64,000 nt of DNA, taken from positions 1,860,001 to 1,924,000 of the forward strand of contig NZ_AP022613.1 in the NCBI RefSeq assembly GCF_010730195.1. The letters are read 5' to 3'. The notes beneath the pieces were generated by a model that was given only the letters and a program-made list of their open reading frames with translations, did no database searches and was not told where the DNA came from. The DNA is from Mycobacterium conspicuum (GTDB lineage Bacteria; Actinomycetota; Actinomycetes; Mycobacteriales; Mycobacteriaceae). Made by a program: the position numbers and the translations under genes. Below, piece by piece: positions 27,807 to 33,753 of the stretch; the stretch's first letter is position 1; each line of letters opens with the position of its first letter.

Positions 27807-28571
27807 CTACGACTCGACGCTGTCGTGCCGCAGAAAGCCGCTCCACGCGCCGAAATCCATTGCCGGCACTGTGCCGTGTTGTTGAAGTGCCGCGAGAAGC
27901 CGGAGATAGAAGAAGACGAGGGCGTGCTCTGGCACGCTTCGACTTACGCTTGGCTGATCGCTGTAGGTTGCTTCCCAGCCCGCCACTTTGACGATGCAGC
28001 CGATATCCAAACGACCTTCGGCGACTTGGTTGTGCAATGCGTCCACGAACGGTACCCCGAGCACTGTCCAGTCTGAAGTAGTTGTGAGTAATCCGCCGAG
28101 GATCGGCTTGGGTGCACTCGGTTCCTTGATGACGCCACCGGCGTGCACAATCGGCGCGCTGGTCCGCTCAAGTTTCCGTACGGATTGGACTTTCTCCGCG
28201 GCGTACCGGACGTAATCTCGGTTAGTGCGCTGCTTGACTTCGAAGACGGCGTAGACGGCTTCCGCTGGCACGAATATGCGAGTGCCAGCTCGCAAAATGA
28301 GTGTTGTGTACTGGCGGTCGCAGAGTGCGATATCGATCTCCTGGCTACATTCCCCGCGATGGTCGACGACAAAGCACTTGTCGACAACCTGGTAGCGCCG
28401 TGGCAAGTGTGCAGACAGCATCTGGACCCAGTTCCCCTCGGTTTCGTCCCCCATGCCGACGGGATGCGGAATGACCTTCGTAAGTCCTAGCGACGCTGCT
28501 AACTGTTCCTGCAGCGCAAGGAAATACACCTCGATACCCGAGGGTGAGGATGGATCGGGCCGGGTCACCAC
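27807..28571 (-). CDS. DUF6602 protein with PD-(D/E)XK nuclease-like core
   Basis: The 254-residue protein matches the DUF6602 pattern. EIDIALCD followed ~30 residues later by AVFEVKQ gives the D...ExK arrangement of PD-(D/E)XK nucleases, and GNWVQMLSAHLPRRYQV precedes it, as in many restriction-like proteins. It starts with GTG 28571 (a second GTG follows directly) and overlaps the end of the nucleotidyltransferase gene by 7 nt, so the pair is coupled. A nuclease or effector role alongside the nucleotidyltransferase is inferred; no such mechanism is established to my knowledge. Confidence 0.75.
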   Translation of the reverse strand: MVTRPDPSSPSGIEVYFLALQEQLAASLGLTKVIPHPVGMGDETEGNWVQMLSAHLPRRYQVVDKCFVVDHRGECSQEIDIALCDRQYTTLILRAGTRIFVPAEAVYAVFEVKQRTNRDYVRYAAEKVQSVRKLERTSAPIVHAGGVIKEPSAPKPILGGLLTTTSDWTVLGVPFVDALHNQVAEGRLDIGCIVKVAGWEATYSDQPSVSRSVPEHALVFFYLRLLAALQQHGTVPAMDFGAWSGFLRHDSVES

Positions 28572-29329
28572 ACCACCTGCTCCCAGTACGTCGCGTTGCG
28601 TGACTGCCTCGCCTGCGTGGCGATCGATGTCTTCTCCGCAGTGGTCAACTCATCTGCGACGTCGTTGTTGCTGTTCGCCGGATCGATGAGCTGTGCTGTC
28701 CCAATTCGATCGCGCAGAAATTCCAGAACGAGGTTGAAACGACTTGCGAGACCGCTGTAACGCGACGTCTGTTGCAGACCACGTAGGACCGCGAGCTCTA
28801 CCGCAAAAGACGGAAACTCGAGCGAGTGCAGCTTCCGCCAACGCTTCATGAGCCGAATGACGTCAGTGTGAGCAGACCCTCCGATGCTCTGAATATGCCT
28901 GCCGACATTCGTTTGTTGCCAAGTATTTTGGCGCGATACCCAAATGCTGTGATCAGTGCTGTAGGCATTCCGGAGCCTGCCAGGCGTGATGTCAACTGAC
29001 TTGCTTTGATACGTGACGTTGATAGATACGTTCTGTCGACGGACCGAGAAGCCCTGCCCACCAAGATAACTAGCAAGGCTGTCGTAGATCTCCTTCAGCG
29101 TTTGGCTCGTCTCGGGTCTTAACGATGCAAACAAGTCAACGTCGGTACCGCCGAGGATCGCCGTGCCCTTTGCGTACGAGCCTGAGACATCGAGAGATAC
29201 GAGCTGGCGACCAGCCCACTGGCTGACGTAGGGGAGTAACCCGGCGCGGATGATATTTCCCGGGCCACTCACTCCCGTGGGAGCGGTAATTTTCGAGAGC
29301 ACACTGTGCAAATATGTGTCGGCGTCCAT
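28565..29329 (-). CDS. Pol-beta-fold nucleotidyltransferase (CD-NTase-like)
   Basis: The 254-residue protein has the nucleotidyltransferase signature GSYAKGTAI then TDVDLF, with a third acidic residue in SVDITPG, so all three metal ligands are present. A helical C-terminal domain follows. It resembles CD-NTase/SMODS-type and MNT-type enzymes found in CBASS and in toxin-antitoxin or abortive-infection loci. The neighbour is a DUF6602 nuclease-like protein rather than a usual CBASS effector. The ATG at 29329 has GGAGAAAC upstream. Product (cyclic nucleotide, AMP or tRNA modification) cannot be told from sequence. Confidence 0.78.
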   Translation of the reverse strand: MDADTYLHSVLSKITAPTGVSGPGNIIRAGLLPYVSQWAGRQLVSLDVSGSYAKGTAILGGTDVDLFASLRPETSQTLKEIYDSLASYLGGQGFSVRRQNVSINVTYQSKSVDITPGRLRNAYSTDHSIWVSRQNTWQQTNVGRHIQSIGGSAHTDVIRLMKRWRKLHSLEFPSFAVELAVLRGLQQTSRYSGLASRFNLVLEFLRDRIGTAQLIDPANSNNDVADELTTAEKTSIATQARQSRNATYWEQVVW

Positions 29330-29394
29330 ATCCTAGGTTTCTCCACTATTAATGAGCTCCCCGATACTACGTAGAAGGCAGCAAATACAGCGGT

Positions 29395-29426
29395 GGGGCC
29401 GGCCCCCCAACGGAGGAGCCGGCCCC
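29395..29426 (-). terminator. Hairpin after the small basic protein gene
   Basis: GGGGCCGGC and GCCGGCCCC form a 9-bp stem with a 14-nt loop. It is 20 bp downstream of the minus-strand gene ending at 29446 and 66 bp upstream of the nucleotidyltransferase start, so it would insulate the two. There is no T-run on the minus strand. Confidence 0.55.
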
Positions 29427-29445
29427 GTTGGAGTGCCTGGGTGTG

Positions 29446-29589
29446 CTACTTCTTCTTGCCCTTGGCCTGCGCTAATGCGCTTGCGGCGACAGACTTTGTC
29501 TTTGTCGATGTCCGGCCGTCGCGTAAGAGGCCTGATGCTTCCTTGGCGACCTTCGGACTCGTGACCTTGCGGCTGCTTGACTTCGCCAT
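29446..29589 (-). CDS. Small basic protein, function unknown
   Basis: The 47-residue product is Lys/Ser-rich (MAKSSSRKVTSPKVAKEASG... ending ALAQAKGKKK) and lacks a membrane segment. Small proteins of this kind turn up in actinobacterial accessory regions and phages, but I know of no function. The start is decided by a perfect AAGGAGG seven nt before the ATG; the longer open frame upstream has no such signal. It could bind nucleic acid by charge alone. A hairpin terminator follows. Confidence 0.65.
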   Translation of the reverse strand: MAKSSSRKVTSPKVAKEASGLLRDGRTSTKTKSVAASALAQAKGKKK

Positions 29590-29896
29590 CCGTATAACCT
29601 CCTTCCTCGCCCTTGCTTGGTTTGCCCGGCCGTCCTCCGACTTCCCCAATCAGAGGACGGGCTAGGTGCGCCGAGACCGACCGGCTCCCGGTAGGGGCGC
29701 ACGCCATGCCGATGGCCATCACCGCACGGACACCCAGTGATGTCAGCCACGCCGTAACAGCGCAGCCCTACATTGTCTCGCGGCTAGCGACAAACTGTCG
29801 GATGTTGCGGCCGACACGCCGAAAATCGAAGCGCGCGACATCCAGGGGTTAGCGGCGTCGGGCGGTAGGCTGACCTGCCGAAAGGAGTGATCTACC

Positions 29897-30970
29897 GTGC
29901 CGCGCCCCGCCCGTTGGAAGGCGTCCGCTGATGCTGCTTGTGCTGAAGCTTGCCTCGCCGTTCGCCTGTACAACGACCCATCAGAGCCCCGCTCGTTCGA
30001 GGGCTTCGTCGTCCACATGCACCTGGCGTGGCTCTACCTGTTGCATGCAGAGTTCAAGCGGGATCGCATCGATTGCCGCTACCGCCAAAAGGACAACCCG
30101 CGTCGGCTGGAGCGGGTCGACGGAGAACCGAAGCTGTGGGAACTGGCCAAGTGCGTCGCTGAACGGTGGCCAGATCAGACCCCCGTGCGGGCGAACATCG
30201 AATTCTTCATCGCGCTGCGGAACAAGATCGAGCACCGGTACACGCGGTTCCAGCAGGAGCTGGCACTGGCGGTCGGCGGGAAGTCGCAGGCCCTGCTGCT
30301 CAATTTCGAGGAGCATCTGACCTTGCAGTTTGGGGTCCGGTTCTCACTAGCGACCAAACTGCGTTTCCCAATCTTCATCGGCTCCTTCACGACGGAGGGC
30401 CAGCAAGCGCTCGAACGGCTGCACGCGAAGCTGCCGAACGAGCTGAACCGGTTCATCGTCCGGTGCGCCGAGGCCCTGCCCGATGAAGTACGGGACGATG
30501 ACAAGTATGACCTGCGCCTGCGCGTGTTTCTGGAACTGGTCAAGAATCCGGCATCGGGCCTGCCGATCCGGTTCGTGCGGGCGGCCGACATGACGGAGGA
30601 GCAGAAAACCGCGCTCAGGGACACCGGTCTGGTGATCGTCCGCGAACAGCAGCGTGACGTCAGCAACCGCGGCTGGCTGAAACCCAATCAAGTCGTAAAA
30701 GCGGTTGCAGCGCAAATTCCGTTCAAGTTCACAATGGGCCATTTCATTAAAGCCTGGAAAGTTGAATCAGTACGGCCATCGGTCGGGAGCGTGCACCCCG
30801 AGCGGACGAAAGAGCAGTACTGCCGCTATGACGAGCCGCATGGCGATTACACCTACAGCCCCGGCTACGTTGAGCACCTCGTGCGGCATCTCAGTACAGC
30901 CGGTGGTTTTCGCGATCTGCTTGGCATCAGCCCGGTTCCGCTACAGAGGCAGCAGGCAGCTGCATCATGA
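29897..30970 (+). CDS. DUF3644 family protein with HEPN-like motif
   Basis: The 357-residue protein fits the DUF3644 family. Residues ~102-110 read ALRNKIEHRY, an R-x4-H motif within the EFFIALRNKIEHR helix, typical of HEPN-fold RNases and their relatives. DUF3644 genes are often found in restriction and defence islands, but no mechanism is established. The GTG start has AAAGGAG nine nt upstream. It is the last intact gene before the right-hand direct repeat. The C-terminal ~100 residues (KPNQVVKAV onward, with PHGDYTYSPGYVEHLV) look like a separate DNA-binding-type domain. Confidence 0.78.
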   Translation: MPRPARWKASADAACAEACLAVRLYNDPSEPRSFEGFVVHMHLAWLYLLHAEFKRDRIDCRYRQKDNPRRLERVDGEPKLWELAKCVAERWPDQTPVRANIEFFIALRNKIEHRYTRFQQELALAVGGKSQALLLNFEEHLTLQFGVRFSLATKLRFPIFIGSFTTEGQQALERLHAKLPNELNRFIVRCAEALPDEVRDDDKYDLRLRVFLELVKNPASGLPIRFVRAADMTEEQKTALRDTGLVIVREQQRDVSNRGWLKPNQVVKAVAAQIPFKFTMGHFIKAWKVESVRPSVGSVHPERTKEQYCRYDEPHGDYTYSPGYVEHLVRHLSTAGGFRDLLGISPVPLQRQQAAAS

Positions 30971-31118
30971 TTGCTTCGCGGTCCGACATGTTCGAAAGAA
31001 GCGAAATCGCGAGTGTCCAAGTGCTTTGGCAGCGGAGCGGCACACACACGCGGTGATCGCGCAGAATGATCTTTGCCATCGAGTGCTTGATACCAGTAAC
31101 GAAACTCCTCACCGCCGA

Positions 31119-31168
31119 GCCTGGCGGCCTGGCGGCACTAGGCAAGCCTGGCGGCGCAAGCCTGGCGG
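31119..31168 (+). repeat. Four GCCTGGCGG units near the island edge
   Basis: GCCTGGCGG occurs at 31119, 31127, 31146 and 31160, the first two overlapping by one base. The run ends 9 bp before the right direct repeat. It could be slippage, a protein-binding site or part of a decayed recombination site; nothing decides between these. Confidence 0.5.
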
Positions 31169-31176
31169 ACGCACCA

Positions 31177-31212
31177 GGGTCGCCTTAGTAACTCGAACGA
31201 AACTGATTGTTT
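31177..31212 (+). repeat. 36-bp direct repeat, right copy
   Basis: Same orientation as 10785-10820, with mismatches at 31183, 31202 and 31206 only. The minus-strand frame LLNNQFRSSY-stop is intact here and is preceded by about 30 open codons without a start. The change at 31206 is silent in that frame, which suggests that the site was once the 3' end of a gene. Confidence 0.7.
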
Positions 31213-31333
31213 AGTAAGCCCGCAAGGGGATTCCCGTACGGGCGGCGACCGATACGGCACCTACCGACATCGACGGCGAGCTCCGCCGCGAAGGCCGCCG
31301 ACCACTACGCGTCCCCGCATAACCGTCGCGAAA

Positions 31334-31561
31334 TCACAAAACAACCCAAACCATTCGAGTTATAAGTTGATCCCTGCTGCCCGACGAGTCGTGGGGGCCG
31401 GGTTCGGGATCTCGAAGCGCTTGGAGTAGCTCATTGTCCAGCTGTTGCTGGTAGGCGGGTATCCACTGGCCAAGCGCCGCCGTGCGATTGAGATGTTTGG
31501 TCCCGGCGAGCAGTCTGCGCCGGGCACCAGCATCGGTGGCGGCCCCCATGTTGTCGATCAC
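31334..31561 (-). CDS. Small protein at the end of the conjugation operon, start damaged or unusual
   Basis: The frame encodes a charged helical protein (AGARRRLLAGTKHLNRTA... LDNELLQALRDPEPG). The coding character continues upstream to an ATG near 31674, but in another frame: a run of four Gs there (ATGGGGCCG) would need one more G to give MGADAARIAALARD in frame. So it is either a one-base deletion or a later start (ATG 31561, or GTG 31570). The last codons fall in the inverted border repeat. It follows the TrbL-like gene in the same direction. No function is known. Confidence 0.45.
   Translation of the reverse strand: MIDNMGAATDAGARRRLLAGTKHLNRTAALGQWIPAYQQQLDNELLQALRDPEPGPHDSSGSRDQLITRMVWVVL
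31339..31366 (-). repeat. Third, inverted and diverged copy of the border repeat
   Basis: The sequence AAACAACC then ATTCGAGTTA-TAAG matches the reverse complement of the border repeat with a few substitutions and a one-base gap. Its similarity to the left copy continues outside the 36 bp (TTGTTTT-GTGAT-TTCG). It lies 127 bp from the right copy, in the 3' end of a minus-strand backbone frame. Confidence 0.45.
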
Positions 31562-31698
31562 GTCGGCCGCCCGTTGGCACAGCTCGGCCGCTATGTCCCA
31601 GACAACGGCTGCCGTGCGGTTGTTTCTGGGTGCCCTGTCGATGTCGCGGGCGAGCGCGGCGATCCGTGCGGCGTCGGCCCCATTGTTTTAGCGGCCTT

Positions 31699-33753
31699 TC
31701 ACGGGAGTTTCGTGTCGGCGAGTGGGGTGCGGTCTCGGTCGGGTTGAGGGCGCGCGTCGGGAGGTTGACGATCCGATGCGGGTCCGGAGGTGGCGCGCTG
31801 GGTGGGGGTGCGGCGTGTGGTGCCGGCTCGGCCCGTCGCTGGTGCTGGGGCCGGTTGGGCGACGTTCGGTACCGCGGCCCCGCCTTGGGGTGAGGAGCTG
31901 GGCGGGGCGGGCTGGCCGCTGTCCGCGCGGGCGCCGCGGCTGCGGTCGCGGTGCAGGCGCTGGGTGACCTGGCTGGCGACAGCGGCGCCGGCCACCGCTT
32001 CGGGTGCGACGACGGCGGTCGCGGCTTCTCCGGCCACCATTGCCCCGTCAGCGGTGCCCGCGCCGGCAACCGGTGCGCTGTCACTGGCTGCGGTCGCACC
32101 GGTGGCGGGGGGCGGACTAGGTGGGGGGCCCGGGGTGTGGTGGCGCGGGCTTCCGGGTGAGGGTGGCCGCCCGCCGGGTGGGCGGCCGTTGACGGGGGGG
32201 CCGGTGAGGGGCTGGTCGGGGGTATCGGATTGGTCGGGGTCGGGGTTGTTGGCCCATGGTGCGCGCGAGTTGAGGTCTCGTGCGCGGTCGTAGGCGTCTT
32301 GTCCGCGTTGGTAGCCTTCGCGGCCTCGGCGGCCGAGTTCGCTAATCGAGTGGGTGAAGTCCTGGCGGGTGTGATCGCCGAGTTCGCGTTTGAGCCACCA
32401 GAACACGCCGATGGCGACGACGGAAATGATGGCGATCATGAACAGCCGGGCCAGCGGGTGGGTCATGCCGACTTGATCGGCGTAGCCGCTGCGGGCACCC
32501 ATTTTCAGCACGATCATCGCCGCGATGGAGATGTAGGTGGTGTAGGCGAAGACCAGGGCGGCGTGTTTGAAGAACATTTTGATGCGCCGGCCGGCACGCC
32601 GGCGCGGGTGTCCGTGGATCATGGCGGGCGCGGCGGCCACGATGGACAGCAGGGCGTTGATGAAGGCCGCGCAGCACACCATGACGTAGCTGTAGGTGAC
32701 GTAGCAGACGAAGAAGGCGAAGATCGCCCCGAGTAGGCCGTAGCAGCTGCCGAGTGCGAGGTTGGCGCCGCTGACGTGCTGGGCGAAGGACAGGGCTTGT
32801 GGTGCTCCGCAGGAGGCCATGGCGTGGGCCGGGCCGGCGAGGTCGCTGCCGTCGTGGGGGGTGAGCATGGCCGCGGTGTAGGCGTTTCCGCAGTTTCCGA
32901 TGTCATCGACGGTGGTGCCGAAGTTCATCAGCTGCAACGGCATTCGCAAGGTGGTGTCGGCGATGAGGCCGGTGAGGTGTTGAAGCTGGGCTTGGCCGCC
33001 GCCGATGGTGATGGAGCCGTTGTTGAACGCCGCTTGGGAGACGCTGAAACCTAGGTTGCGTCCTTGGGTCAGCAGCCCGTTTTCGCTGCAGAGGTCGGAC
33101 AGCGGGTCGTGGGTGAGCACGATGCCCAGCACGCCGATGGCCACGGTGGACACCATGATTCCCGATCCGAAGCCTTTGCGGCCATGCCACAGGATATGGA
33201 ATGCGCCCACTGCCAGACCCAGCATGAGGCAGATGGGAAAGACCCACAGGTCGGCCAGGATGACCCGAATTGTCTCGAACACGGGGCGAAACCAGGTGGC
33301 CAGCCACAACAGCCAGGTGTTGGACATGGCGAACCGCAACAGCCAGAGCGACATGGCGATCATGAAGATGTAGATGGCGGCTTGGGCTTGCAGCATTTCG
33401 ACGATGCTTTCGTGGGTCAGTCCGACGGTCAGCGCGTTGGCCAGCCACCGGGCCCAGCTTGAGGGGTCGAAGCTTAGGCCCGGGCCTGCTTTGGTGATGG
33501 CTTCGCTGGTGTTGACCACTGACAGGTAGTAGTTGCCCACCGGGACGCCGTGGCTGTCGGTGACGCCGGTCCAGTTGAGCGCGCCTGCCAGGGTGGAGGC
33601 GGCCGCGGGTGGGGCGGCGCCGATCGCGGCCGCGCCCAGGGTGTGGGTGATCACCCAGAAGGCGGTCAGGCGCCGGAGGCGGGGCCGGGTGGCCATTTGG
33701 TAGCCGAGGTATTCGGCGGCGCGTTGGCCGAACGTGGTTGGGGCGGTGGTCAT
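31699..33753 (-). CDS. Multi-pass conjugation protein, VirB6/TrbL-like
   Basis: The 684-residue protein has about eight hydrophobic segments in its first ~430 residues, including an N-terminal one and several after residue ~110, then a long disordered Pro/Ala/Gly tail from ~470. This fits the polytopic channel protein of Gram-positive type IV systems (VirB6/TrbL/TcpH-like). It overlaps the virB4-like gene by 4 nt (ATGA), so it is coupled to the ATPase. Sequence similarity to named families cannot be tested here; the assignment rests on topology and position. Confidence 0.72.
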   Translation of the reverse strand: MTTAPTTFGQRAAEYLGYQMATRPRLRRLTAFWVITHTLGAAAIGAAPPAAASTLAGALNWTGVTDSHGVPVGNYYLSVVNTSEAITKAGPGLSFDPSSWARWLANALTVGLTHESIVEMLQAQAAIYIFMIAMSLWLLRFAMSNTWLLWLATWFRPVFETIRVILADLWVFPICLMLGLAVGAFHILWHGRKGFGSGIMVSTVAIGVLGIVLTHDPLSDLCSENGLLTQGRNLGFSVSQAAFNNGSITIGGGQAQLQHLTGLIADTTLRMPLQLMNFGTTVDDIGNCGNAYTAAMLTPHDGSDLAGPAHAMASCGAPQALSFAQHVSGANLALGSCYGLLGAIFAFFVCYVTYSYVMVCCAAFINALLSIVAAAPAMIHGHPRRRAGRRIKMFFKHAALVFAYTTYISIAAMIVLKMGARSGYADQVGMTHPLARLFMIAIISVVAIGVFWWLKRELGDHTRQDFTHSISELGRRGREGYQRGQDAYDRARDLNSRAPWANNPDPDQSDTPDQPLTGPPVNGRPPGGRPPSPGSPRHHTPGPPPSPPPATGATAASDSAPVAGAGTADGAMVAGEAATAVVAPEAVAGAAVASQVTQRLHRDRSRGARADSGQPAPPSSSPQGGAAVPNVAQPAPAPATGRAGTTRRTPTQRATSGPASDRQPPDARPQPDRDRTPLADTKLP

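Larger units (their letters stand above)
10785..31212. mobile_element. Candidate integrated defence island bounded by direct repeats
   Basis: The 20.4 kb between the two 36-bp repeats holds only defence-like, toxin-like and decayed genes, while both flanks are plasmid backbone (ESX operon at left, conjugation operon at right). It contains a relic of a serine recombinase near the left edge but no intact integrase or transposase. Unlike the backbone, genes at 12-14.7 kb and 27.8-31 kb look less G+C-rich. I infer one or more acquisitions at a single site. The repeats are seen; the mechanism is not. Confidence 0.5.

Noticed and set aside
27807..29329. Canonical CBASS operon
   Set aside because: The nucleotidyltransferase fits, but no Cap2/Cap3 or recognised cyclic-nucleotide-gated effector is next to it; DUF6602 is not a usual effector.
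10785..31221. Border repeats as 38-bp terminal inverted repeats of a Tn3-family transposon
   Set aside because: The right copy can be read as GGG...TAAG over 38 bp, but the left copy is in the same orientation and lacks the outer GGG, and there is no transposase. Direct orientation argues for an integration or recombination site.
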